The translations under genes were made by a program, and so were the position numbers. DNA of 64,000 nucleotides from Porodaedalea pini (Eukaryota; Basidiomycota; Agaricomycetes; Hymenochaetales; Hymenochaetaceae). The notes below the pieces were generated by a model that was not told where the DNA came from, made no database searches, and was given only the letters and a program-made list of their open reading frames with translations. Numbering within the stretch: position 1 is the stretch's first letter; each line of letters begins with the position of its first letter. Of this stretch, positions 25,277 to 35,803 are shown piece after piece. Location: NCBI GenBank assembly GCA_002794775.1, contig NBAY01000034.1, positions 124,001-188,000 on the forward strand, given 5' to 3'.

Positions 25277-25668
25277 CTCCCCACCAAATAAGATCTCTCT
25301 CCATTTCATTTTCTCTTGTATTTCTGTAATCCCCTGTACTTCATGGTTAGTGTATTTCTTCTACGGGGTTGTTGTTGCGCACGTACATAATGTTTTCGGT
25401 TGCTCTGCTAGTTCGCATTTGCTGTTTCCCTTGCTTTTTCGTCGACATACTGTAGTTCGATATCTCCTTTGCTCTAATCGGTTGTACTTTGAGGCCCCAA
25501 GGTCATTTCAGGACATTGATTAGTTCGTGAACGTGCAAGACTGGACAGAGCAGACGACTCGAGGCTCGACGCAGGACCGTGAGACACAATTGCCTTTCTT
25601 ACTGCATGCCTGACACGCAACAGCGTTCCGAGTCGCTGCAGCGCAGACGTTGGGCTCGACAACTAAGT

Positions 25669-26538
25669 ATGCTAGCTTTAGCCTTGCTAGCTTTCATTGC
25701 TTCATTACTGCTGCCCGCCATTGTGCGGGGTTCGGCGCTCACAACTGCTATTTCTCCCAACGAACGTCTCTGCTTTTATGCCGATGTGGACAAGGCGGGC
25801 GAAAAGATTGGCGTGCGTCCAGCGCGTTCCTCTCAGGAGTCTGACAATGCTAACGCTTCCGCGCCTCTGCTTTGTTAGTTCTACTTTGCCGTACAATCTG
25901 GCGGATCGTTCGAGATTGATTTTGAAGTGAAGGATCCTAATGACAAGGACATACTCGACGGCACGGGCGAGCGGCAAGGCGATTTCGTCCTCACCGCGAA
26001 CGCGGTCGGCGAGTACTCGTTCTGCTTCACGAATGACATGGGTGCGCTTGCGGAGAAGTTTATTGATTTCGACATTATGGTGGAAAGCGAACCACGGCGC
26101 GAGCCGTCGACGAAACCCGGGCAGATTTCAGACCATTCAAGCGCACTGGAGGAGAGCATATTTCGTTTGAATGGACAACTGTTGAGTGTAAAGCGGACTC
26201 AGAAATTGTGCGCCTATGTTTTCCGTTTATGCTATCATCAGTCTAATGTGTTCTACTCAGTTTCCACACGCGCGAAAACCGCGGCTTCTCAATCGTAAAA
26301 TCTACGCAAAGGTGCGCCATATCTATCTATCTTCACTTAATATGACTTCTAACATACCATACAGCAAAATCTTTTGGTTCGCTGTCCTGGAAGTTATGGG
26401 TGTTGTGGGCATGGCAATGTGAGTATTCGCATCTTTTCATCTAACTTCAATACTAAACTAACTTACGTGGTGTTCAGTGCTCAAGTTTACATCCTCCAAA
26501 CGTTCTTCACCAAAACTGGGAGACGATACAAAGTCTGA
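25669..26538 (+). CDS. p24 family (EMP24/GP25L, TMED) cargo receptor of ER-Golgi vesicles
   Basis: Five exons (25669-25812, 25879-26207, 26261-26311, 26365-26418, 26478-26538) give 212 aa, the usual p24 length. p24 proteins sit in COPI/COPII vesicles and help sort secretory cargo, including GPI-anchored proteins. Visible features are an N-terminal signal peptide (MLALALLAFIASLLLPAIVRG) and a GOLD domain with the paired cysteines in RLCFYAD and YSFCFTND. A heptad-rich segment then ends in the RTQKFFHTREN signature. One membrane span (KIFWFAVLEVMGVVGMAIAQ) precedes a short cytosolic tail, QTFFTKTGRRYKV, with the FF motif used for coat binding. An in-frame ATG at 25606 would add 21 basic residues before the signal peptide and is less likely. 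The gene lies between two convergent paralogues of another family. Confidence 0.9.
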
Positions 26539-26948
26539 TGTGGGCTACGTTCAGGTTTTCTCTCCCTCTGGAACTACTTTTTTCATGTTCTAAATTATGT
26601 ATTCTGTCTTCGTCGGTCCGTCTCAAATCGTCGCTTGTCTTTGGAACTTCAGCCAATGTGTGCGCTCTGTACTGTACGTGAAGGAAGGTCTGGTTCTCAT
26701 GAAGCATTAAGCAGATGACGCAGAGCCAGTCGTACACTCCACTCAAAAATCATCGAAAAAATGTCTGGAAGATGTCGAGAGAGAAACAACAGATCAGAGC
26801 AGTCGATTACAGTTGCAAGAGAAAAATTTACAGGAATGTTGGATAATGCACAGAACAGAAATAAATGAAGTATAAATATTGTCCGCCTAGAAGACTTCGG
26901 CGTTAAGGAACGAAGGTTGTCGAGGGTATGTATCGAGTTCGAAGAGCC
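26539..26948. other. Convergent 3' intergenic region
   Basis: Lies between the stop of the p24 gene (plus) and the stop of the family gene on the minus strand. AT-rich around 26820-26890, fitting 3' ends of both transcripts. No gene was seen. Confidence 0.5.
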
Positions 26949-28717
26949 TTATGCAAAGTTTGGCGTGTTCTTCGTCTCAAAACTGTTAGGGACGAAAGCA
27001 TCGACATTGGAAGTGTTGGAAGCAGGAAAGCGGCCATTGGCGCGTTGGCCGTGATGCCCGCGTCCGGGAAGCCTTGGCCTTGGACGGTTCGACGCAGACG
27101 AAGTCCGCGTTTGTGATGCGCCAACTCGCTTCGCACGCTTTTGTGCGTACTCAGCGCTCGCCCCATCTGGGGCGCATTCACTGGGTCCAGCAACCGACGA
27201 AAACTGTCGCCTTTCACCCAACTGTGGATTCGTGACTTGTGGTGGACCTGTGAGAACAAAGGACATGTCGGCTTCGGAATTGTCCGTCCGTACGTTATAA
27301 GATTCGCCGACGCATTCTTCATCCATGCGCACGTCGTTGAAGTACTTCGTTCCTTCATCAGCCTGTACTCCGGAAGGGCCGGCCTCTCTTTCGTTCCCCC
27401 ATAACTTGTAAAGGCCAGTCCCTCCTTCATCCATCCGCATCTCGGAAATTCCGCTTCCTTCTTCATCTATCCGCATCTCGAAGGAACGAGTCGCTTCTTT
27501 ATCTCCCCAAACTTGAGAAAACTCCGTTTCTCCTTTATCTCTCTGGACCTCATGACCGGCCTTCCCCTTTCCCTTATCCTGTCGCATTTCGCAATCGTCC
27601 TGCTCCGCTCTGTTATCCACCCTCCTCTGGAAAGTGTGCGTCTCTTCCGCTTTATCAGTCGGGTCCTCTCGAGAATCCTGGTCATCCCCTGTCTCCTCGG
27701 GTACTCGTTTTCGCCGAAACAACGGAAGGAACAGCGGCTTCCAATTACCAGGAAGGTTGACCTTGTCCGGTGACACATCGGACCTCAATAGCGCTTTCAG
27801 CACTTCCTCCTGAATTTCCGGTGTCGCATACCGCGCAATTGCATGTCCAAACGGTCCGTGTTTCTTCTTGTCCTCTGCATCCGCTTTCCAGTTATAGTTA
27901 TTGGCAGGGTCAGTGCTCCGTGGCCACCCTCTCTGGAAGTCCGCTACGGCGCTCTTCGTAGGTTTGTTCACTTCCCCAACAGCATCGAGGCTCTCTAGCC
28001 CATTACGGTCAGCAGAAAGTTCCACGAGCCCTTTCCCAAGCAGGTGTCGGCCATGCTTCCATGCGAGGGCATCATTGAGATTGATCCAACCACAGTAAAC
28101 CATGAATACGAACGCGCGGGCGTGACACGCGTAGGCAAGTTTATAATCTTTGCGACCTTCATCCAGCACCATTTTTCGTGCTAAGTGGAACCACTTATAT
28201 GCGTATTGCAGGTCGACCGGTCGCAGAGTACGGCCGCCAGCGTCGAGAGGCGCGGTTGCGCTTGCTTCTTGGATGCTTGACATCACCGACACGGGAGCGT
28301 CATGTTCTGCTAGCGGGAAGTCCTTGGCATCACTCGGCTTCAGAGAGGAAAAAGTCGAAGTAGCGTTTTGACTGCCTTTAGGCTTGCAGGAGCGGTTCGC
28401 CTTTTGCCCAGTGCTCGTCCACGCTGAGTTGCCAGTACGAATCTCGTACAGTCGTTTACCGTCTGCCGCCGCTTGCGCAAGATTGCGTGCACGTGTAGAC
28501 TTAAAGTTGTGCCCCCTTTCGTTGAGGATTAAGAAACTATGCATTGGAAGTGCGTTATACACACCTTCCGGATACGTTGCTTTTGCTTCGGGCTCAAGCC
28601 CGTTGCAGGCCGTGAGCCTTTGCTGCGGCCTGTCCGCTTACGATCGGATTTGGGTGTTACAGGTAATAAGGCGACTCTTTTTGGAGTAGAAGGAGTGATG
28701 AGTGTTTGAGATTCCAT
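26949..28717 (-). CDS. Unrecognised protein, paralogue of the gene at 22881-25276
   Basis: Exons 28717-28565 and 28499-26949 give 567 aa from the ATG at 28717. The intron of 65 nt follows a Lys-Gln-Arg-Ile-Arg-Lys motif at exactly the place where the paralogue has its intron after KERISK. The conserved core repeats the paralogue's blocks: QYAYKWFHLARKMVLDEGRKD, GWINLNDALAWKHGR, GKGLVEL and KKHGPFGHAIARYATP. The following 200 residues are charged low-complexity sequence built of imperfect 10-15 residue units (repeated Met-Arg-x-Asp-Glu-type words). The end is Arg/Gly-rich, then VDAFVPNSF. The open frame extends upstream to an ATG at 28801. One further in-phase exon could carry the start to 29014, but a TATA-like element just above makes that uncertain. 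Function unknown. Confidence 0.7.
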
Positions 28718-29691
28718 TGCATCTACCCGGTCCGCTTCCCAGGCCGATTCGAGATCCTCATTGAGTAGAAATTTCACAAATCTTTCGAAGATCGCAAACA
28801 TGACGAACACTGAAGGAAATAGCTCAGCAGCGGCTCAGAGCCATTCTATGGGTCTAGCGAGCTTACCTTCAAGAAAATGTCTGACGTATTCTGGATCTTT
28901 GTTGGGTGGCTCGCTAAGAAAGCTTCAGGTATTAGGAAATCACTGAGCCACAGATAACGTGAAAGGTGGAATGAAGTGTTCAGCTTGTCGGGAAAAATGG
29001 GGGCCTTCATCCATTGTATCTGGCTCTGGCTTTATACTATGAGGCTCCCTGCGCTTTGACTCTGCTATGGCCTCTGTGCGTTACATCAGCATATTGAAAG
29101 CTAGTCTCCCGGCCACAAAGACGTTGGCCTTGACTTCTGTCGATGTGGCATCGAACAGCAGGCCTAACATAAGGCGCCTTGAGGCAATGAACTAATATAC
29201 CTATATAGTACGGGCCGTGCCAGCCCTGCACTGCAGCCTTGTAAGCGAATAAATAGCGTCGCCATGAGGAAAGGGCATGCTTACCAGGTATACGAGATTA
29301 TGGGGGCTTTGCACTACAGTGTATCCGCTGAGTCTGAGAGCGCATATCCTGTGGCGAACTATCAAGAAAATCACTAGTACTCTTGATGTTGACAATGACA
29401 TGGTAGATCGTGGTAAACGTTTAAGTTGCTGGCAGCGTCAGACGCCTGGCGACGCGACTCGTTCTGAACCAGCATCATGCCATCAACATAGCTCATCTCT
29501 CTGGCTTCCCCTTGTCTTCCGTCTACAACTCTCTATTTACGATTTCTTTCTATCTGAGCTTGCTTTGTGTCCTCTGGAAGAGAACGTGGCCCATAATTTA
29601 ACGCTGGGTTTCAGCAGCACACGGAGTTGCTGTCTGAGTCCGAAGTTAGGAAGAGGTGCTTCATAACGGTACGCCCGGCTCTTGAACGTAG
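28718..29691. other. Divergent intergenic region
   Basis: This is the 5' side of both the minus-strand family gene and atg22. It may hold one or two upstream coding or leader exons of the former: an open stretch reads NKDPEYVRHFLE around 28870-28905, and ATGs lie at 28801 and 29014. A TATA-like tataaag reads on the minus strand near 29030-29038. Nothing else was recognised. Confidence 0.45.
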
Positions 29692-31602
29692 ATGGATCCA
29701 GAAGAACCTTTCGTTGCTCCAGCGACCGATGTTGCAGTGCATCTGTACGACGAAGTGAGGACGAAGCGCCACCTGCGCGGCTGGTTGAGCTATGCATTTG
29801 CAAGGTGGAATTATTTTTGAAAATTTATATTTGCAATATCACTCATTACAATGGTCTTGAAAGTGAGGTGTTCGTTGTAGTTTCCCTAACGCTCTTCCTG
29901 CCCATCTGTCTCGAACAATTCGCCCGCGACAACGGCGTCCTGCTTCCCGAGAAGATTACTCCATGTACTACTGTCAAGAATGCGCCCTTGAATGCAAGAG
30001 ATGCGGGCGAGGAGATGAGGTGTGTCGTCCAGATTGGCTGGGCGTGGGTCGACAGTGCGAGCTTCAGGTATGTACGCTACATATTTACTTAGTATTTTAT
30101 TGAATAGAGATATCAGTCTATACGTGTATTCGACTTCGGTCGCACTTCAGGCGCTAACTGTCATCTCTATGGGCGGAATCGCTGACCATCGTATGTTATT
30201 ATTATACCTCCCCTTCAATAACGACTCACAACTTCTTTCAGCTCCTTATCGAAAGCGCGCTCTTCTTCTATTCGCTGCGCTAGGCTCCGTCTCAGCCATG
30301 CTTTTTCTTGCTTTGCCGTCGTCCTCTCCCGTCTGGTTATTAGTAGCACTGTTTGCTATCTTCGCGAACGTCGGCTTTGGCGCGAGTGTCGTCGCCATGA
30401 ATGCGTATCTTCCAACCTTAGCTCGCGAAGACAAGGAGGTTGTTGCTGCGTTTGAAGGCTTGCGTTCTCCGGAGGATGCACAAGCCTCAGAATGGGGCAG
30501 CGAAGAACGAGAATTTGATGGTGACTCACATGAAGAACCTCTGTTGCCGAGCGAGCGGATTGTATCATCGGAAATGCAAGCATTGCGCGAAAAGTATACG
30601 GCACTTGTCTCGCAAACGACAGCTCGAATATCAGGCTCGGGTATTGCTTTAGGATACTTTGCGGGAATCGTTGCACTTCTCATAGCATTGGTCCCCGTCA
30701 TGGTAATGAAAGGTTCGACTTTTTCTCTACGCCTTGCTATCTTCGCCAGCGGGGTATGGTGGGCGCTCTTCACAGTTCCAGCTTGGGCATGGCTTCCTGG
30801 CTCGTCGACAACAGAAGAGAAGGAGAGGACGGAATTGGGTGGTCCGTGGAGTCTGAGGCGTGAAATATGGAAAGCGTGGCGGCGCCTCGGGCAGATGCTC
30901 CGCTGGCGGGAGGTCAAGAGGTTAAGGCATACCTTCCGCTTCCTCGGCGCCTGGTTCCTGCTCAGCGATGGCTTCACAACAATTACGTCGACGGCGCTCC
31001 TCTTTGGTAAGACGCAACTGCATATGTCGGCAGGCGCGCTCGTAATTGTCGGGCTGCTCGTGAACGCCGCAGGCATATTGGGTGCATTGGCATGGCCGCG
31101 ACTGCAACGCCGCCTCAAATGGGAGAACAAGCGTGTGCTCATCGTGCTTATCACCCTTTGCAGTCTCATACCTTTGTACGGATGCCTCGGCTTCCTCCCG
31201 TTCTTTCATGAAGAAGGCGTAAATCTGCTGACGACCGCTCGTGTGGGCGGGCTGACGACAGCAGGCGAGATGTTCGGTCTGGCAGTCTTCTTCGGGACAG
31301 TGTACGGTGCCTTCCAAGCGTACGCTCGCGCATTCTACGCAGAGCTTGTCCCGCGCGGAGAGGAGGCCCGCTGGTACGCGCTCTACTCCATCACAGACAA
31401 ATCGAGCTCCTTTTTCGGACCGCTCGTGGTCGGACTCATTGCTGACGCGACGGGAAACATCCGCTATGCATTCTTTTTCCTTGTTGCGATGATATGGGCT
31501 GCATTGCCACTCCTTATGAGCGTTGATGTGGAGAGGGGGAGGGCAGACGCAGAGAGATACGTCCATCACGAGGAGGGAGAAGGCGGGCCTGAACATCACT
31601 AG
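29692..31602 (+). CDS. atg22: Autophagy protein 22, vacuolar amino-acid effluxer
   Basis: Four exons (29692-29804, 29864-30067, 30117-30190, 30242-31602) give 583 aa with consistent phases. Atg22 is a major-facilitator-like protein of the vacuole membrane. It exports leucine and other amino acids released by autophagy. The family N-terminus is clear: a short acidic head, then LRGWLSYAFASEVF spanning intron 1, and SLTLFLPICLEQFARDNG. This is followed by ASFSLYVYSTSVALQA, the ISMGGIADH turn and PYRKRALL. About twelve hydrophobic segments follow, with the usual central loop (residues about 215-250) and a charged C-terminus. Length is close to the family norm (500-600 aa). A start 10 bases upstream in another frame was rejected. 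Confidence 0.92.
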
Positions 31603-31885
31603 GTTGACATGGACAGGATATTCTCAACTGTGTAATATTCTTTTTACTATGTATGGCACTCGATATAATACATCAATACCTTCAAGACAGGATCTGTACG
31701 CAGCTCGCTGATAAGACAGCGAATTTGAATTCGAAAGATATGATGGTAACTAAATGTCAGATATAGCTGAAGTGGTGATACAGGCAAATAGGTGCAGCGC
31801 CAGCTTTACTGCAGGCGACACTGCAGGGAAAGCAAATTCACGACGACCGAAAGAAACTACTACGTCCATGTCCCGGCCACTCCTA
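31603..31885. other. Convergent gap between atg22 and the F-box relic
   Basis: AT-rich 3' flanks of two convergent loci. No gene was recognised. Confidence 0.5.
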
Positions 31886-33691
31886 TCATAATTGCTCGGC
31901 ACATTTGATTTCTTTGCGCGTTGCATCAACGGCACGAGAGCGCCGAAGAACGCTAAGTAATGATTCCACCTGCCGCCACTTGTCTGCACGACTCCACATC
32001 TCCTCGCAGTCATCCCAGTGATTTGGGTTATTTTCCGGTGTAGAACCAAGTGGCCGTCTTCCTCCAGAATCCTTATCGAAATTGTTCAGCGCGCAACCGA
32101 AGGGGAGCAGCCGGCCGAGATACATCGCAACGTCTTCTGCACAATCTATGGGCGAATCCACCAGTGATAAATAGTCCAAGCTCTTCAACGGCTGCAAAGC
32201 ATCAGCTGCAAGAAACTATCAATGTCTGCACCAGGCCACTGAGAGGCATCGACATGAATGGTGAGGTCAGATAACTTGATGGAATCCTGCAGCTTGCTCT
32301 CATAAAGGCCTGAGAGTCGATGTAGAGCTCGAAGCGTCAATGTTGGACGCAGGGTAGTAACTGGCTTACACCGGAGGTATAATAACTTTAGCTTCGGCAA
32401 CCCCGTGATTAACCCTATGAAATCATCATCGGACATATCGCCAGGATTATAATATGTGATATTGAGTTCCTCGAGACTGCCGAAAGCCTTCAGATGTCTC
32501 GTCGTTGCAGTTGTCAAGGAAGGGAGCGAAGAAAGCGTTCTGGCATCCGAAGTAAAGTCGACTTTTCTGTCTAATAGGTCGTCTCGCGTAATATCAAGGT
32601 AAACAAGACCAGGGAAAGCTGCTGAAATTTTTTGGACGGAGCTTTCCAATACCTCTTCACTGTAATCCATCAGACCAATCCACAAATTTTCCATTCTCCG
32701 TCTGTTGGAAAGGGCATCGAGGAACATGCATATTCTGTGCGCTGTACCCTGAATTCCCGCAGAAGTTAGGGAAGGACACAGCGCTGGCACATTCGAAGCC
32801 ACCACAAGACCCAGATCCTGCGGTTCTACACAAAAACAATTGTGGCCCGTGACCAGTTCGGCAAGTTTGGGCAGTCCAGCTATAGATGTAATGATTTCCG
32901 ATGAACAGAAGTATTCCGGCAACTTCAGGTACTCGAGTCGGCGAAGCAGAGACAGAAATTCTGCCACATCTGATTTGAGGTGATAAAGCAGAGGTGACAC
33001 GGAAGCATCCAAGTCTAAACGCGAGACTTAGGGAGAGCGGGATACAACTTCTTTGAGCAGGACAGCGACGTGTGTTGCTTCATCCAGTCCCTCAGGCACG
33101 GACATCGTGAGGTTCGCCAAATCGCCATTGAGAAACAGTGCGGTAAACCTGGGCCATGTCGACTCATTGTTGCAGCTATCTCCCCACCACGTCATGCCCC
33201 TTAAGTTCGGTAAAAGCGTATGCGAAGGTCGGGAAATGTTCATCTCGCTTAGGAGACGAGGTGAGATACCAGACTCCAGTTTGCCACTATCATGACTCTC
33301 GATGCGCGCATGTATGACTCAAATTCTTTTCGAGTAAAAGAAAAAACGATCCCAGTCTTCCGGATGGAGGCTACGTGTCACTGTCTGCTGATCTAATATA
33401 TTAACGAGCGTACGCGTGGAATGTTCAGATTACAGTCAAGGTGCGTACCCATTCCCATATTCCATCTTTTTCTACTTGCATCGCAGGAGGAAGCAGGCGA
33501 AGTAGCTGATCTAAGGAAAACGTGTCTGACCATATGATGTTCAAGGCTAAATCCGTCCAGAGCTGGCAGACGATGGCGCAGTTAACGAGATCCTTTTTGC
33601 TCAACTCGTCGCTAGAGAAAATTTGCTGAAGAAGCTCGAAGATTGCCAGAGCTCTAGCTGAAGAGCTGGAGGTTGGAAGCGATGAGTCCAT
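31886..33691 (-). pseudogene. F-box/LRR-like protein gene with in-frame stops
   Basis: The N-terminus (MDSSLPTSS..., 33691 downward) contains an F-box-like segment: IFELLQQIFSSDELSKKDLVNCAIVCQLW. F-box proteins recruit substrates to SCF ubiquitin ligases through Skp1. After an intron (about 33429-33390) the frame reads HPEDWDRFFFYSKRI, then meets TGA at 33319-33321, and continues in the same frame (VIHARIES...) to a TAA at 33028-33030. It then resumes in the same frame through a leucine-rich region to the end. Near 32201 the sequence ttgcag is followed by ctgatgctttgcag. This 14-nt insertion shifts frame between SFLQ and PLKSLDYLSL, unless a 62-nt intron is used. Two stops in otherwise conserved coding sequence indicate a pseudogene. 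A sequencing error at both positions is unlikely. Confidence 0.7.
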
Positions 33692-33884
33692 TGAAAAGAG
33701 CCTTTCAAGTATGTAGTACAGTCGAGACGTTTGTCATGCAGAAGGAAGAAAGAGAGCCTCCCGGCTAGTGCGCGTGACGCGACGCGCTGTAGTCACAGTT
33801 GAATATGTAATTTTTGTTGTGTCTGGCATGCGCGTCTTGCCTCCTTCTCCTTAGTTCCTGCTCTTTCCTCAGAAATTTTTGAAC

Positions 33885-34527
33885 ATGAGTGACGCTGATA
33901 CAAAGCCTGACATCAAACCTGGCGCGGATGAGAAGATCATGCTTATTGTTCGGCATGAAGACAGAGGTCAGCAGAACCTCGTTCCTAGCTGTCGGTCACT
34001 GACCCTCACCTGGCAGAAATCAAGATCGCTCTCAAGCCTCACCATCAAATGCAGAAGCTCTTTGACGCAGCTGGGGTGAGAATTGCCTCTTTCTGAATTC
34101 ACAGAACGGCTGCTTACTACTTCTACCCTCTTGCGTTATACAGAGGGCGTTTCAAATGGACCCTAGTATGAACCGTTCTCTCCTTTTTTGAACGTGTTAT
34201 CTCTGAACTGCACATTCTTACGCCTCATTTTCATTTCCAGAAACGATAAAATTCGTATACCAGAATCAGCGACTGAAACCGAATGACACGGCTGCAGATG
34301 TGGGTGGCCTTTCCTTTACCTTCTACTCTCCTTCCCATTCGACTACGATGTTATCGACATGCATCATCTTACATCAACTTATTTTTAGATGGAGATGGAG
34401 GATGGTGATGAGATTTCTGCATTCTTGGAGCAGGTGAGTGCTGCATTCTGTTTGGAACGTGAAAGAGATCACCGCTCTTATCATTCTTAAAATGCGTACA
34501 TAGCTCGGTGGAACATCCTCGTCGTGA
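33885..34527 (+). CDS. smt3: SUMO, small ubiquitin-like modifier precursor
   Basis: Six small exons encode 96 aa. The starts of exons 2-6 are given by AAATCAAGATC, AGGGCGTTTC, AAACGATAAA, ATGGAGATGG and CTCGGTGG. SUMO is conjugated to lysines of nuclear and other proteins by E1/E2/E3 enzymes after a protease exposes its C-terminal Gly-Gly. Visible features are an acidic flexible head (MSDADTKPDIKPGADEK) and a beta-grasp core with IKIALKPHHQMQKLFDAAG. TIKFVYQNQRLKPNDTAAD follows, then the diagnostic MEDGDEI motif and LEQLGG at the end. Four residues (TSSS) follow Gly-Gly and would be removed by the Ulp1-type protease. The core is somewhat diverged from textbook SUMO: the region between Arg-His-Glu-Asp and Glu-Ile-Lys is short. 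A second, more canonical SUMO elsewhere cannot be excluded. Confidence 0.85.
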
Positions 34528-35079
34528 CCGAATCTTTCGTCGACGCGTGCTCCAATCATTTTAATTCTCCGCGTTTGAAGAACCGCAAATTCCCTTCAAG
34601 ACTTCAGCGTCAGGCGGTAGCGCGTTATCGTCTAAATGCCTTCAAACTGTGGAGTTGGGCAGTCATCGGAGCTGTATTACCACCCCTCTCACTTTGTTTT
34701 CCAGTTGGTCCCCTTTTGTTCGTTCTCCTGACTACTGTAATTCGACTCCTATTCTCGACATAAATCCGGGCCGCGACATCCGATACGAATCGGAACAGAA
34801 CAATCAGCCAGAACAGAGTTAGAACGTGAGGCGAGAATGTGTTTACCTCTGGCGACACACTTAGCGAACTAGAGGTCGTTGTAGGGGGGACCCGCCGCAT
34901 TGTTGTTCCAATGCGCAGCGTGAGGGTGTTGGCCTGAAGAGACAAATAACCTTGTCAATTTCATGTTCGAGGGGCAGCCCATGCTGTTCTTTCTGAAGGG
35001 ATGCGGTGCTTATTATTATGTTTGGTGGGTGACAGTGTCCTGGAGGGCACGAATCCGTTTACTGTGAGTGCGGACAGAG
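34528..35079. other. Intergenic region
   Basis: Between the SUMO gene and the isoleucyl-tRNA synthetase fragment. Short frames on both strands show no family resemblance. Degenerate remains of the synthetase sequence may reach into the right end. Confidence 0.45.
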
Positions 35080-35293
35080 TTTGACGACTCAGCGAGCAAG
35101 GTCCATAATGCAGTAATCCAGGCGCAGCTGGCGGGCCATTGAAGAATGAGAACTCAGGCTTTCCTTTGGAGAGCTTCAAACTTATCTGGAACAAATAGAT
35201 CGCGCACCAGTACGCGAGGACCTTCTCTTCCTCTTTCGAAGAATTGAGCTGAGTTGAGCGGGATCCTAATGTGTATTTCCTTGCTTGGTCCAT
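35080..35293 (-). pseudogene. Truncated fragment of cytosolic isoleucyl-tRNA synthetase
   Basis: On the minus strand about 55 residues match the start of eukaryotic cytosolic IleRS. They include SKEEEKVLAYW, then LFQISLKLSKGKPEFSFF and NGPPAAPGLLHYG. In the intact enzyme this is the segment DGPPFATGLPHYGHL, which contains the class I HIGH motif (His-x-Gly-His). Here Asp is Asn, Phe-Ala is altered, and the second His of the motif is lost: the next codons read Pro-Cys, where a small deletion has removed the family's His-Leu-Leu-Ala-Gly reading. Resemblance ends there, with no Rossmann fold, editing or anticodon domains. An intact copy must exist elsewhere, since the enzyme is essential. This is probably a dead duplicate or insertion fragment. 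Confidence 0.75.
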
Positions 35294-35803
35294 CCTCGAG
35301 CTCGCCGCTTTCTGAGCTCACGACTTCAACTCAAATTGCTCAGATTATTCTCATCCAAAGCATAAAGTCAGACAAAGCTTTTTAGTTATTCGCTCGCCCG
35401 AAATCAATCCAGACAGCGCACCAAATATAGTGGTAGTAACAGTAAAGAAATAGTCATTCAAATATTAATGCAACTTGCAAGTGTCGACAAGAACTTGCCT
35501 TCACCGTCCACTCGCAGACACGTTTTGTATACTTCACACCTCCGCTCATAATACACATTTGATAACGACAACGCCGTCGCCTTCGCCACAGACTCGCGCA
35601 GCCCAGGTCCACTCGATGAGACAGTACTAGTCGAAGCCAAGATGAGCGGGCGGGAGGCGAAGAGGCGCAGCGCTGCTAACAAGACGAAAGTGCAGTCCAG
35701 TGCAAATGCGCGTCTCGCGCGCACAAAAAGGAATTCATCAGGGAGAGGAAAGAAACACAGGGATCGCAGATCGCCGCGCGTAGGGTATTGCGTCGCGTCG
35801 CGT
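35294..35803. other. Intergenic region
   Basis: 3' flank of the secreted-protein gene on the minus strand. Frames read antisense or downstream of that gene. No other gene was recognised. Confidence 0.5.

Noticed and set aside
30246..31169. 307-codon minus-strand frame inside atg22
   Set aside because: Atg22 identity on the plus strand is clear; the antisense frame has no family resemblance.
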